Assembly (NCBI GenBank): GCA_041648895.1
Contig: JBAZOB010000011.1
Location: 1 to 33,198 of the forward strand
DNA length: 33,198 nucleotides
Direction of reading: 5' to 3'
From: JBAZOB01 sp041648895
GTDB taxonomy: Bacteria; Patescibacteriota; JAHJAL01
The translations under genes were made by a program, and so were the position numbers. Below the pieces are notes generated by a model, which saw nothing but the letters and a program-made list of their open reading frames with translations, was not told the DNA's origin and searched no databases. Below are positions 24,058 to 32,063 of this stretch, piece by piece (the first letter of the stretch is position 1; every line of letters begins with the position of its first letter).

Positions 24058-24675
24058 TTATCTCTTTTCATTCTGAAAATGCCGCCAAATATACCAAGCC
24101 AGGCCACCCACCAACCCAATTCCAATCAGTAAATCAAATTGATGAAAATACTCTTTCAATTGTGTCCAGTTTTCACCAAATTTCCAGCCCAAATAAGCCA
24201 GAAAAGCGCTCCAGATAAATGAACCAACAAAAGTATAAACGGCAAATTTAATAAAATTCACTTTCATTATCCCCAGTGGCAAAGAAATAAACCCGCGAAT
24301 CACGGGCAACAAACGTGACAAAAAAGCTGTCTCCTCGCCCCATCTGGCAAACCAACGATCAGCCATATCCATATCTCGCTTCGAAATAAGAACATACCGG
24401 CCATATTTTTCCACCACCGGCCGCCCACCATAATAACCAATCACATAGGCAATTATTGACCCCACCAAACATCCGGCCGCCCCCATCAAAGAGACTAACC
24501 AGAAATTTAATTCACCCTTCCACACTAGATACCCGGCGAAAGGCATAATCACTTCTGAAGGCAAGGGCATACATGCACTTTCAATCATCATCAAAACCAA
24601 CACGCCTGCGTATCCCCAAGCCGAGATTACCCCCACTATCCACCCCGCCAACATGGTTAAAATATTTGTTACCAT
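24058..24675 (-). CDS. DedA family membrane protein (probable undecaprenyl-phosphate carrier recycling)
   Basis: A 205-residue protein with the VTT/SNARE-associated domain. The N-terminal re-entrant loop IESACMPLPSEVIMPFAGYLV has the conserved acidic residues (Glu32, Glu41) and Pro. RLLPVIRGFISLPLGIMKVNFIKF carries the essential arginines. Some DedA members have been shown to return undecaprenyl phosphate across the membrane. The adjacent uppP, whose stop precedes this ATG by 1 bp, makes that role likely here; other DedA proteins act on phosphatidylethanolamine or are unassigned. Translational coupling with uppP is expected. Confidence 0.92.
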   Translation of the reverse strand: MVTNILTMLAGWIVGVISAWGYAGVLVLMMIESACMPLPSEVIMPFAGYLVWKGELNFWLVSLMGAAGCLVGSIIAYVIGYYGGRPVVEKYGRYVLISKRDMDMADRWFARWGEETAFLSRLLPVIRGFISLPLGIMKVNFIKFAVYTFVGSFIWSAFLAYLGWKFGENWTQLKEYFHQFDLLIGIGLVGGLAWYIWRHFQNEKR

Positions 24676-24676
24676 T

Positions 24677-25438
24677 TTACATCCAGTAATTAAGAAATAA
24701 TATTATCAATGCCAACACCACAGTATAATATCCAAAATAGCGAAAAGATATTTTGTTAAGCAATTTCAATAAACCAGCCACCACCAAAACTGAAACCACC
24801 AAACAGATAATAAATGCTACCAGCATTTTATCCATATCTTGACTAACCAAACTCCAATCAGCTGATATCAATTCTTTAGCACTGGCCCCCAAAATTATTG
24901 GCACGGACAACAAAAAAGAAAATTTCACCGCCTCCGCCCGATCCAGCTTGAGCAATTTACCACCATAAATAGTAGCCGCCGAGCGTGACAAACTGGGAAT
25001 TAGCGCCAAGGCCTGCATCACACCAATCAAAAACGCCCCTCGGCCGCTCAACTGCTCATACTTTCGTCCCGTAAAATTGCGATCAATCAAAAAACAGGTT
25101 GCCGCCGTCAGAATAAATCCAGCCACCAGCCAAATAACTGATCCGTTAGATGCATCAATCCGATCACTCAACCAATACCCCGCCACTGCTCCCGGAATAG
25201 TTCCCACCACCAACAACAAGAACAAACGCCCCTTTCTTACTACCTGCCACAATTCCACCCGCAAAACAATTATTACCGCCAGCACTGAAGCCAAATGCAA
25301 CCACACATTAAAAAACAAACTACCTTCCGACACGTTAAAAACCATCTCCAGTAAAGCCAAATGACCCGAACTGGAAACGGGCAAAAATTCAGTTAATCCC
25401 TGCACCACCGCCAAAACAATAACTTGGAACCAACTCAT
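24677..25438 (-). CDS. uppP: Undecaprenyl-diphosphatase
   Basis: UppP (BacA) dephosphorylates undecaprenyl diphosphate released by wall polymerases, making the carrier available again. The motif QGLTEFLPVSSSGHL (13-27) includes the catalytic Glu and the PVSSSGH segment. The second motif PSLSRSAATIYGG matches PG.SRSG.TI with Ser for Gly, and its Arg is retained. Eight hydrophobic segments and 253 residues are typical. It heads the operon with dedA and probably the pilin-like gene. It works with the initiating sugar transferase (593-2038) and the lipid II cycle, which use the carrier. Confidence 0.96.
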   Translation of the reverse strand: MSWFQVIVLAVVQGLTEFLPVSSSGHLALLEMVFNVSEGSLFFNVWLHLASVLAVIIVLRVELWQVVRKGRLFLLLVVGTIPGAVAGYWLSDRIDASNGSVIWLVAGFILTAATCFLIDRNFTGRKYEQLSGRGAFLIGVMQALALIPSLSRSAATIYGGKLLKLDRAEAVKFSFLLSVPIILGASAKELISADWSLVSQDMDKMLVAFIICLVVSVLVVAGLLKLLNKISFRYFGYYTVVLALIILFLNYWM

Positions 25439-25537
25439 AAAATTTGTATTAAAATATAACCCACTTCGGTCACTTTCTTTAGTTTACCAAAAACATTCCC
25501 ATCCAGAAAATTATTTCCGGTCAAAACTTATATTACA

Positions 25538-25565
25538 TTAAAAAACACCGCCATCTCTAGCAGTG
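25538..25565 (-). terminator. Rho-independent terminator of the DUF4143 ATPase operon
   Basis: On the minus strand a 7-bp CACTGCT/GGCGGTG stem with loop AGAGAT is followed by a run of T (25545-25539). It lies 41 bp past the stop of the 25606-26343 gene and closes the two-gene operon. Confidence 0.8.
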
Positions 25566-25605
25566 CTTAAATACAATCATCCCCTAATAAAAATGATAAT
25601 AAGAG

Positions 25606-26343
25606 TTATAACTGAGAAATTGATGATTGTATCATCTGCAATTGGTAAGAATTCCAATCATGACTCTTACTTGGTCCATAATAACTCTTTTCTTCCTCAA
25701 CTCCGTAACAGCTAAGATCTATTCTCTTGATATAGGGTGAATTGATAAGCTTTTCATACATTTCATCGGTAGTCATATCAAACTTACTACAAAAACCAAA
25801 ATCTCCGATTAGATAATCAGCATTGGCTTTAATATGATCACCTTCTTTTCTAATACTGTCTGCCCGCCCCGCTTGGGTCCACCTGATACCATCGGCATAT
25901 TCCTTCCATTTATCACGATTCATATTCTCAATATTATCAGCTAATTTTAATTTCGCTAAAGCGTTTTGGTATATACCATGAACTTTTAAGGTATTAACAG
26001 TAATTTCAATAATTTTTGACAAGTTATATTTCCCACAGAACAAATCGCCAATATCCTTTTGATAATATTCTTTAATTTCTTTAAACATTTGAATAATTGG
26101 ACCGGGATGGACTTTGTTTTGGATAGCGTAGGCTATGGCATGAATAATCTCTTTTTTATCGTCAAGACATTCTGGTTCTACATATTGACCAACCTTAAAT
26201 GCTTCTTCAACTTTTTTATAGCTGGCATCAATCAAATCTTTGGGAATATTATAACTATTAAGAAAAAGCTGATAATTAATGTCAGGAATATCTTGTAGAT
26301 TATTACCTTCTTTTTTCTCAGCTGAATTAAATCTGTTTTCCAT
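25606..26343 (-). CDS. Uncharacterised protein, second gene of the AAA ATPase operon
   Basis: A 245-residue soluble, mainly helical protein with no recognised domain. Features that can be seen are a helical region with HAIAYAIQNKVHPGPIIQMFKEI (about 69-91), a segment RDKWKEYADGIRWTQAGRADSIRKEGDHIKANADYLIGDFGF (about 139-180), and a C-terminal DLSCYGVEEEKSYYGPSKSHDW with clustered Tyr and charged residues. It starts 22 bp after the ATPase gene and shares its promoter and terminator. The pair may work as one unit, or the second gene may only be co-carried. I could not assign a function. Confidence 0.6.
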   Translation of the reverse strand: MENRFNSAEKKEGNNLQDIPDINYQLFLNSYNIPKDLIDASYKKVEEAFKVGQYVEPECLDDKKEIIHAIAYAIQNKVHPGPIIQMFKEIKEYYQKDIGDLFCGKYNLSKIIEITVNTLKVHGIYQNALAKLKLADNIENMNRDKWKEYADGIRWTQAGRADSIRKEGDHIKANADYLIGDFGFCSKFDMTTDEMYEKLINSPYIKRIDLSCYGVEEEKSYYGPSKSHDWNSYQLQMIQSSISQL

Positions 26344-26365
26344 ATGATATAAAGATTGATATTAC

Positions 26366-27490
26366 TTAAGAAACAAATTGGAGACAATTGTCTTTATTAA
26401 TTATATTTGCTTTAATACCATAGCTCTTGATAAAAACCTTGGGAGTAGTGTAACTTTTCTTCTGCCATTTAAATTCGTAAGCTGATAATTTTCCCTGATA
26501 CTCCTCAAGATAATCTATCTCCTGTTTGGCCTGTGTCCGCCAAAAATAGATATTCTTATAAAATTGGTGATTAGAGTTAAACTTTACTCGCTCGCTGATA
26601 ATAAAATTCTCCCAAATAGCCCCAGCGTCATTCCGCAAATTTAGCGGATTAAGATTATTAATCAGCGCGTTACGAATTCCCATATCATAGAAGTATATTT
26701 TCCGGAGTTTTTTTAACTCATTACGCAAATTACGACTAAACGGCTGAAGGCGAAAAACTATAAATGCTTGCTCCAGAATTCGAATATAATGCTGAACAGT
26801 ATTTTTATCGGTACCCACTAAAACAGCCAATTCATTGTAAGAAACCTCATTGCCAATCTGCAACGCGATAGCTTGTAACAATTTCTCCAGAATCTCACTA
26901 TTTCTGATCCTTTCGTACCGCAAAACATCCTTGAATAGATAACTGAGAGTTAATTCACGCAACTTTATCTCCCGTTCAGCAGAATTTATTACTATATCCG
27001 GGTATAAACCAAAAATCATCCTTTGTTCCAACAAACGCTTGGTTTCCAATGTTGAGTATAGACTCCGTAATTCCTCCAGAGAAAAAGGATACAAATTAAA
27101 CTCAAGTTTACGTCCGGTGAGTGGTTCAACGATTTGGTTGGACAGATCAAACGAGGAAGAACCGGTAGCTACTATCTGCATATCAGGAAAATTATCCACC
27201 AAAAGTTTGATAGTCAACCCGATATTTTTAATCCGCTGCGCTTCATCAAGAATAACCAACCTTTTACGACCGATAAAGTGCCCAAGTTCAGTCGAAGTTT
27301 TTTCTGACAGCGCCTCACGGATATCCGGTTCATCACAGTTTAAATAGACTGATTCCTCATGATATTGGCTTTGAATTTCCTTGACTAAAGTTGTCTTACC
27401 AACCTGCCTCGGCCCATAAATTATGATTGCCTTACCCTGAAATAAACTATTCTCGATCAAGGGTTGAATCTGACGTTTAATTTTATCCAT
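26366..27490 (-). CDS. AAA ATPase with DUF4143 C-terminal domain (COG1373)
   Basis: A 374-residue P-loop ATPase. Walker A is GPRQVGKTT (26-34), Walker B RLVILDEAQR (77-86), and sensor VATGSSSFDL follows, then the family hallmark PLTGRKLEFNLYPFSLEEL. A winged-helix-like stretch (NEVSYNELAVLVGTDKNTVQHYIRILEQAFIVFRL) leads to the DUF4143 nuclease-like fold, with YFYDMGIRNALI and EIDYLE....YEFKWQK (E..D..ExK pattern). ATG 27490 is the start, since a further upstream in-frame codon would lie downstream of the promoter by only a few bases. Such ATPases are common and mobile in archaea and CPR; their role is unknown. A consensus promoter with an operator-like palindrome precedes it. Confidence 0.88.
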   Translation of the reverse strand: MDKIKRQIQPLIENSLFQGKAIIIYGPRQVGKTTLVKEIQSQYHEESVYLNCDEPDIREALSEKTSTELGHFIGRKRLVILDEAQRIKNIGLTIKLLVDNFPDMQIVATGSSSFDLSNQIVEPLTGRKLEFNLYPFSLEELRSLYSTLETKRLLEQRMIFGLYPDIVINSAEREIKLRELTLSYLFKDVLRYERIRNSEILEKLLQAIALQIGNEVSYNELAVLVGTDKNTVQHYIRILEQAFIVFRLQPFSRNLRNELKKLRKIYFYDMGIRNALINNLNPLNLRNDAGAIWENFIISERVKFNSNHQFYKNIYFWRTQAKQEIDYLEEYQGKLSAYEFKWQKKSYTTPKVFIKSYGIKANIINKDNCLQFVS

Positions 27491-27516
27491 ATAAAATATT
27501 ATTTTGATAATCACAA

Positions 27517-27543
27517 TCACCTAATTATATATTATTTAGGTGA
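27517..27543. promoter_or_regulatory. Operator-like inverted repeat over the -10 of the ATPase operon
   Basis: TCACCTAA (27517-27524) and TTAGGTGA (27536-27543) form an exact 8-bp inverted repeat with an 11-bp spacer. It covers the -10 box, most of the -10/-35 spacer and the expected start site. A dimeric repressor bound here would block initiation. Confidence 0.6.
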
Positions 27544-27552
27544 ATATGTCAA
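27524..27552 (-). promoter_or_regulatory. Consensus sigma-70-type promoter of the DUF4143 ATPase operon
   Basis: TTGACA (27552-27547), exactly 17 bp, then TATAAT (27529-27524): both hexamers are perfect. Transcription should start near 27517, leaving a leader of about 27 nt before ATG 27490. Confidence 0.85.
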
Positions 27553-27605
27553 ACCTCTCCGATAAGGAAAAAGACGAGCATACTGTTCATCTTTTTACCA
27601 TAAAG

Positions 27606-27680
27606 GGTGACTGATGGGGATCGAACCCACAACCTTCGGTACCACAAACCGACGCTCTAACCAATTGAGCTACAGTCACC
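27606..27680 (-). tRNA. tRNA-His (anticodon GTG)
   Basis: The acceptor GTGACTG pairs with CAGTCAC, with the extra G-1 opposite discriminator C that marks histidine tRNAs. The anticodon stem TCGGT/ACCGA encloses TTGTGGT with anticodon GTG. The T arm is TGTGG-TTCGATC-CCCAT. No CCA is encoded. It is the last of three closely spaced minus-strand tRNAs. Confidence 0.96.
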
Positions 27681-27704
27681 TCGTCAGAAATTTAAAAAAA
27701 CCAA

Positions 27705-27777
27705 CGCCCTGGGCAGGAGTCGAACCTGCAACCTTCACCTTAGAAGGGTGCTGCTCTATCCATTGAGCTACCAAGGC
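27705..27777 (-). tRNA. tRNA-Arg (anticodon TCT)
   Basis: The acceptor GCCTTGG pairs with CCAGGGC. The D arm is GCTC..GAGC, and the anticodon loop CTTCTAA gives TCT. The first anticodon-stem pair is a G-A mismatch. The T arm is GCAGG-TTCGACT-CCTGC. Discriminator G, no encoded CCA. Confidence 0.94.
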
Positions 27778-27782
27778 CTACT

Positions 27783-27834
27783 GGCCAAAAAGCGGGGTCC
27801 CCGCAAACTTGCGTAGCAATTTGTGGGGTAAAAA
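27783..27834. repeat. Small hairpin-rich spacer between tRNA-Gly and tRNA-Arg
   Basis: This spacer carries CCCCACAAATT / AAGTTTGCGGGG (minus strand, one mismatch) around a short loop. It is followed by GCGGGG-A-CCCCGC and TTTTT. Either could act as a processing or termination hairpin between the tRNAs. Confidence 0.45.
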
Positions 27835-27907
27835 AGCGGGCGACGGGAATCGAACCCGTGTCCTCAGCTTGGAAGGCTGATATAATAAGCCGTTATACGA
27901 CGCCCGC
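27835..27907 (-). tRNA. tRNA-Gly (anticodon TCC)
   Basis: The acceptor GCGGGCG pairs with CGCCCGC. The anticodon loop CTTCCAA within TCAGC/GCTGA gives TCC. The T arm is ACGGG-TTCGATT-CCCGT. Discriminator U, no encoded CCA. With tRNA-Gly(GCC) at 3684, this is the second glycine isoacceptor in the window. Confidence 0.95.
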
Positions 27908-27998
27908 AATCCAAACATCTTCTAGTTTGACTATCTCAAATTATAACAATATGTTAAACAATATTCAAAGCCAATCAATAATTTAACAAATTTGCTAA

Positions 27999-28026
27999 TT
28001 GGCAATTAAATCCGTTAAAATATAAC
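27999..28026 (+). promoter_or_regulatory. Probable rarA promoter
   Basis: TTGGCA (27999-28004), a 16-bp spacer and TATAAC (28021-28026). The start site would lie about 25 nt before the rarA ATG. Confidence 0.6.
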
Positions 28027-28056
28027 TGATTAGCTTGAACATAATTAATTTCAAAT

Positions 28057-29232
28057 ATGAACCACGCTCCCCTGGCCGAAAAAATCCGCCCCACCACCTT
28101 AGGCGACTTTATTGGCCAAGAACACTTGATTGAAAAAAACTCCTTCATCAAAAACGCTATCGAAAATGATCAACTCCCCTCCATCATCCTCTGGGGCCCA
28201 CCCGGCACCGGCAAAACCACCTTGGCCAACATCATCGCCAACCAAACCAAAAGCAATTTTCATAAATTAAGCGCCGTTCATAGCGGCAAAAAAGATTTAA
28301 AACTAATAATCGATCAAGCCCGGCAAGATCAAAACCTCGGCCAGAAAACCATATTATTTATCGACGAAATCCATCGCTGGAACAAAGCTCAACAAGACGC
28401 CCTGCTCCCTTTCGTCGAAAACGGCACCATCACCTTGATCGGCGCCACCACCGAAAATCCCAGTTTCACCCTGAACTCCGCCCTCGTTTCCCGCAGCCGA
28501 GTCATTGTCTTAAACAAATTATCCAAAGATAATCTCGTCACTATAATTAATCGGGCCCTGAAAAAGGCTAATACCAACATTGAAATAGACAACGAAACCA
28601 TCGATTTTCTGGCCAACTTCAGCAACGGTGATGCTCGAATGGCTCTCAACACCCTGGAAACCTGCCTGAATCAGCATGAAGCCATCACCATCGATCTGAT
28701 CAAACAAATCCTCCAAAAAACTCACTTACAATATGACCGAAATGGCGATGAACACTACAATATCATCTCCGCCCTTCACAAATCCCTGCGGGGTGGCGAC
28801 CCCCATGCAGCCGTCTACTGGTTGGCCCGCATGATCGAAGCTGGCGAAGACCCACTCTACATCGCCCGCCGCCTGATTCGCTTTGCTTCCGAAGACATTG
28901 GCCTGGTTGACAACTTTGCCCTTATCTTGGCCAACACCACCTATGAAGTTTGCCACAAAATCGGTCTGCCCGAATGCAATGTCAATCTCACACACTGCGT
29001 TCTCTACCTGGCCAAAGCCAAAAAAAGCATCTTGTGTTACCAAACCTACCAGCAGGCTCAAAAAGACGTCAATCAGCACGGCAATCTCCCCGTTCCCCTC
29101 CACCTGCGCAACGCCCCAACTAAATTAATGAAAGACCTTAACTATGGCAAAGACTACAAATACACTCCCCTCGAAGATAGCTCGAACCAAACCTATTTTC
29201 CTGATAAACTAAAAGACAGGAAATATTTTTAA
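28057..29232 (+). CDS. rarA: Replication-associated recombination protein A (RarA/MgsA AAA+ ATPase)
   Basis: RarA is a clamp-loader-related ATPase acting at stalled replication forks. PLAEKIRPTTLGDFIGQEHLI (5-25) is the standard opening. Walker A is GPPGTGKTT (47-55), Walker B LFIDEIHRWNKAQQDALLP (100-118), and sensor 1 GATTENPSF follows, with SRSRVIVLNKLS. The C-terminal tetramerisation region has the expected SALHKSLRGGDPHAAVYWLARMIEAGEDPLYIARRL and YKYTPLED..NQTYFPDKLKDRKYF ending. The length of 391 is a little below that of E. coli RarA, but no motif is missing. It is plus strand and separate from the minus-strand tRNAs. tRNA-Pro follows 7 bp after its stop. Confidence 0.96.
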   Translation: MNHAPLAEKIRPTTLGDFIGQEHLIEKNSFIKNAIENDQLPSIILWGPPGTGKTTLANIIANQTKSNFHKLSAVHSGKKDLKLIIDQARQDQNLGQKTILFIDEIHRWNKAQQDALLPFVENGTITLIGATTENPSFTLNSALVSRSRVIVLNKLSKDNLVTIINRALKKANTNIEIDNETIDFLANFSNGDARMALNTLETCLNQHEAITIDLIKQILQKTHLQYDRNGDEHYNIISALHKSLRGGDPHAAVYWLARMIEAGEDPLYIARRLIRFASEDIGLVDNFALILANTTYEVCHKIGLPECNVNLTHCVLYLAKAKKSILCYQTYQQAQKDVNQHGNLPVPLHLRNAPTKLMKDLNYGKDYKYTPLEDSSNQTYFPDKLKDRKYF

Positions 29233-29239
29233 TCGATTC

Positions 29240-29314
29240 CGGGGATTAGCGCAGCCTGGCTAGCGCGCTACGTTCGGGACGTAGAGGTCGCGGGTTCAAA
29301 TCCCGCATCCCCGA
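29240..29314 (+). tRNA. tRNA-Pro (anticodon CGG)
   Basis: The acceptor CGGGGAT pairs with ATCCCCG, with the C1-G72 pair typical of bacterial proline tRNAs. The anticodon stem CTACG/CGTAG encloses TTCGGGA with anticodon CGG. The T arm is GCGGG-TTCAAAT-CCCGC. Discriminator A, no encoded CCA. Confidence 0.95.
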
Positions 29315-29318
29315 CTTC

Positions 29319-29351
29319 GTCCGCCATAGCTTTTTTTAAGCGACGGCGGAC
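29319..29351. repeat. GTCCGCC/GGCGGAC inverted repeat after tRNA-Pro
   Basis: Seven-bp exact arms (29319-29325 and 29345-29351) flank 19 nt containing GCTTTTTTTAAGC, itself a small hairpin with a T-rich loop. It starts 4 bp past the tRNA. It may terminate or process the rarA-tRNA-Pro transcript and belongs to the TCCGCC palindrome group of this window. Confidence 0.55.
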
Positions 29352-29409
29352 TTCGCTGAGGCATAACTTTCTTATCAAATAATTTTTCAGGCTATTTATC
29401 ACAGTATTT

Positions 29410-30117
29410 ATGGAAAATAACCAAATCGGCTTTTCACATGGCGTACTACATCAAGTTTTGGAAGTATATTCTGCAAAAGCCATCAATACCTATAAAAGCT
29501 GTTCAACCAGTGTGCTGGAAATATGTATCAATAAAGTCGACGAAGTAAAAAAACTCAACATTATTCCACCTCTGGTAGACAATGTCAGACGTAAATCAAT
29601 TCATCTACCCAGCGACACTATTTATAGGAATGATGAGACAACCAAAAAATTACTTCAAGAAATCATCTCTTTCTACCATACTATTGGTAGCGAATTAATA
29701 TTGGTCCATCCCGACCTAGTTAAAGATTGGCGAGTCTTTGATTCCTACCCAGCCAATTGGGCCATTGAAAACATGGATAACCAAAAACAAAGCTACAAAA
29801 CTAGCACCGAAATAGAAAACTTTTTTACCCAACACCCCAACTGGAAATTCGTGCTCGATTTAAACCATTGTTTTTCCAATGATGACACCATGAAGCTGGC
29901 CGATGAATTGATCAAAAAATGTCAAAATCAGATCGCTGAAATTCATCTGAGCGGCCACACCCATGAACCCGTATTCAAAACCAAACAAAATATTATTTTG
30001 GATTACTGCCAAAAATTAGCTGTCCCCATCGTCATTGAAAGCACTTTTAACAACATCAATGAAGTAAAAAAAGAATATGAATATATTACTGATTACCTTA
30101 AGTTATTAAAAAAATAA
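29410..30117 (+). CDS. TIM-barrel protein of the xylose-isomerase/AP-endonuclease-2-like superfamily
   Basis: A 235-residue protein, short for this fold. Strand-end motifs are in order: SIHLPSD (about 63-69), ELILVHPDL (about 95-103), WAIENMD (117-123), KFVLDLNHCF (140-149), AEIHLSGHTHEP (177-188) and IVIESTF (212-218). These hold the His, Glu and Asp metal ligands of the superfamily. It may be a sugar isomerase/epimerase-like or DNA-repair-like enzyme; the sequence does not decide. It lies between tRNA-Pro and the mscS-like gene on the same strand, 48 bp before the latter. Confidence 0.75.
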   Translation: MENNQIGFSHGVLHQVLEVYSAKAINTYKSCSTSVLEICINKVDEVKKLNIIPPLVDNVRRKSIHLPSDTIYRNDETTKKLLQEIISFYHTIGSELILVHPDLVKDWRVFDSYPANWAIENMDNQKQSYKTSTEIENFFTQHPNWKFVLDLNHCFSNDDTMKLADELIKKCQNQIAEIHLSGHTHEPVFKTKQNIILDYCQKLAVPIVIESTFNNINEVKKEYEYITDYLKLLKK

Positions 30118-30165
30118 ATATCAATATCATGCTATCCTTTAATTAGATACTAAAAAAAGAGGGCT

Positions 30166-31227
30166 ATGGAAAAAATTATTTACTTAATTGATCAAATTAA
30201 TACCAATAATGATAGTTCCCTCATTATCAATTCCTTACTAGTCTTTTTGGCTACCTATTTGTTTCTTCACATCATCAAAATTAGCATTATTAGCCGATAC
30301 AAAAAAATCGCTCAAACTACCCAAACTGACATTGATGATTTGATCGTTAATATTTCCAACTCTCTGGGCGGATTCTTCTTTTTTATCGTTTCTCTCTATT
30401 TTGCTCTTAGCTTGATCAGTCTCCCCGACAATATTGAACAATTTGTCAATAAAGCAGCTATCATCATCTTTGTCTACTACGGCATCACTATTCTTTCCGC
30501 CATTATCCGCCATGGCTTTCGCAAAATTCTCAAAAATAAAAAAGAACTTGAAGCCAAACAAGATATTACCATTATCAAGGTTATCAGTAGTATCACTCAA
30601 GTCATCCTCTGGATCATCGCCATTTTAATTATCTTACAAAATTTCAACTATGACGTCTCTACTTTAGTCGGCGGCCTCGGCATCACCGGTATCGCCGTTG
30701 CTTTCGGCATGCAAAATATTCTAAAAGACGTTTTCGCTTTTATTTCCATTCTTTTTGATAAGCCATTTACCATCGGTGATTCAATCGAAATAGACAACAC
30801 ATTTGGCACCGTCAAACAAATTGGCATTCGTTCCACCCGCCTCAAAACCCTGACTGGTGATGAACTGATTATCCCCAACCAAGACATCACCCAAAAATGG
30901 ATCAGAAATTTCAAAAAATTAAAAAAACGCCGCGTCGAATTCAACTTAGGCGTGGTTTATACTACCCCCAAACTAAAATTGGAAAAAATTCCACAAATAA
31001 TCGAGAATATCATCAAACCAATCGACAAATGTGAATTCCGCCGCTGCGACCTTAAAAATCTTGGCGACTCCGCCCTAGTTTTTGAAACCGTCTATATGCT
31101 CAATTCCACCAGCTTCGCCGAATACACACAGGTTAGAGCCAAAATTAATCTAGGTATTTTGAATGAATTCAAGAAAAACCGTATTGAAATAGCCTTCCCC
31201 ACCCAAACCATCCACATCGAAAAATGA
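30166..31227 (+). CDS. MscS-family mechanosensitive channel
   Basis: A 353-residue channel that releases ions and osmolytes when membrane tension rises. It has four predicted helices (about 22-43, 65-86, 102-123, 141-160) before the pore helix VGGLGITGIAVAFGMQNILKDVFAFISILFDKPF (about 168-201), the most conserved part of the family. The beta domain follows with GDSIEI...GTVKQIGIRSTRLKTLTGDELIIPN. The N terminus has one helix more than E. coli MscS. AGAGGG immediately before the ATG serves as the ribosome site. A 20-bp palindrome follows the stop and probably ends transcription. It is next to the TIM-barrel gene and convergent with the second ABC exporter. Confidence 0.94.
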   Translation: MEKIIYLIDQINTNNDSSLIINSLLVFLATYLFLHIIKISIISRYKKIAQTTQTDIDDLIVNISNSLGGFFFFIVSLYFALSLISLPDNIEQFVNKAAIIIFVYYGITILSAIIRHGFRKILKNKKELEAKQDITIIKVISSITQVILWIIAILIILQNFNYDVSTLVGGLGITGIAVAFGMQNILKDVFAFISILFDKPFTIGDSIEIDNTFGTVKQIGIRSTRLKTLTGDELIIPNQDITQKWIRNFKKLKKRRVEFNLGVVYTTPKLKLEKIPQIIENIIKPIDKCEFRRCDLKNLGDSALVFETVYMLNSTSFAEYTQVRAKINLGILNEFKKNRIEIAFPTQTIHIEK

Positions 31228-31232
31228 AGTGA

Positions 31233-31252
31233 GGGCACGCTGCAGCGTGCCC
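31233..31252. repeat. Perfect 20-bp palindrome between convergent genes
   Basis: GGGCACGCTGCAGCGTGCCC is identical to its own reverse complement. It lies between the mscS-like stop (31227) and the stop of the convergent permease (31260). It has no T run, so it is not a classical terminator, but as RNA it forms a strong GC stem for both transcripts. Confidence 0.7.
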
Positions 31253-31259
31253 CAACAAT

Positions 31260-32063
31260 CTACATCTGCACATTGATCAAATTCCCCGATTCATAATCCC
31301 GCATCCCCCGATAAAAAATCCAAATCGCCAGCCATAAGGTCACTAACCAAAACAAAAACATTACCAGCAACACATTCCAATCAAAATTATTCAATAAACT
31401 AACCGGCAGAGTCGCAATAAAAAAAGCCGGGATAATCGTCAGCATAATTACCTTCAACCAACCATGAAAAACAGATTGCGGATAAAGAGTAAAACCAAGC
31501 AAAGCATGAAATAGCTGCTCGGCCGCCGCTTCAAAATTGCCCACAAAAAAACCAATCGACTGGGTAATAATAATAAAATTAATAAAGATCAAGGCCGACA
31601 ATATCGCCACCCCTAGAAATAACAAAATCGACCCCAGCGAATAATCAATAAAAATCAAATATATCGCCAGGCCAAAAATAAAATCGCCAATGGCCGGAAT
31701 CTCTGTCCGGCTGACAACTACATGCCACAGTGTATTGGTCGGAAAAGTCAAAAAATAATCTAGCTGTCCCTGATGGATCATCCGGGCAATAGTCATGGCG
31801 CCCCCGCCAAAAATCATAAAAAATCCGAAAGAAGTGGTCGTCACCGCAAATAACAAAGCTGAATCAGTAAAATCCCAACCACCCACCACCGGAAATTTTT
31901 GAAAAAAGATCAACCATAAAAAAATCAAGCCAACATCATTGACAATCATGCCTAACACCTGGATCAGAAAACTGGCGCGATACTCCATGGCCGAAGCTAT
32001 GTTTAACTTAATCATTTCCCAAGCTAAATTAAGATGTTTTTTAACCACCATTAATTGAGACAT
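31260..32063 (-). CDS. ABC-2 type permease (PF06182/COG3694-like) of the second exporter
   Basis: A 267-residue membrane protein with about six hydrophobic segments. Family marks are the N terminus LAWEMIKLNIASAMEYRASFLIQVLGM, the loop MIHQGQLDYFLTFPTNTLWHVVVSR (QGQLDYFL.-P), and a C-terminal LAIWIFYRGMRDYESGN. It is the counterpart of the paralogues at 3760-5415 but clearly divergent from them. Its start overlaps the end of the upstream permease by 23 bp; a second ATG 12 bases downstream is equally possible. With the permease at 32041 and the ATPase at the window end it forms a three-gene export operon of unknown substrate. Confidence 0.85.
   Translation of the reverse strand: MSQLMVVKKHLNLAWEMIKLNIASAMEYRASFLIQVLGMIVNDVGLIFLWLIFFQKFPVVGGWDFTDSALLFAVTTTSFGFFMIFGGGAMTIARMIHQGQLDYFLTFPTNTLWHVVVSRTEIPAIGDFIFGLAIYLIFIDYSLGSILLFLGVAILSALIFINFIIITQSIGFFVGNFEAAAEQLFHALLGFTLYPQSVFHGWLKVIMLTIIPAFFIATLPVSLLNNFDWNVLLVMFLFWLVTLWLAIWIFYRGMRDYESGNLINVQM

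Noticed and set aside
28389..29103. Several open frames antisense to rarA
   Set aside because: They follow from the codon bias of rarA (few stops on the opposite strand) and lack family motifs.
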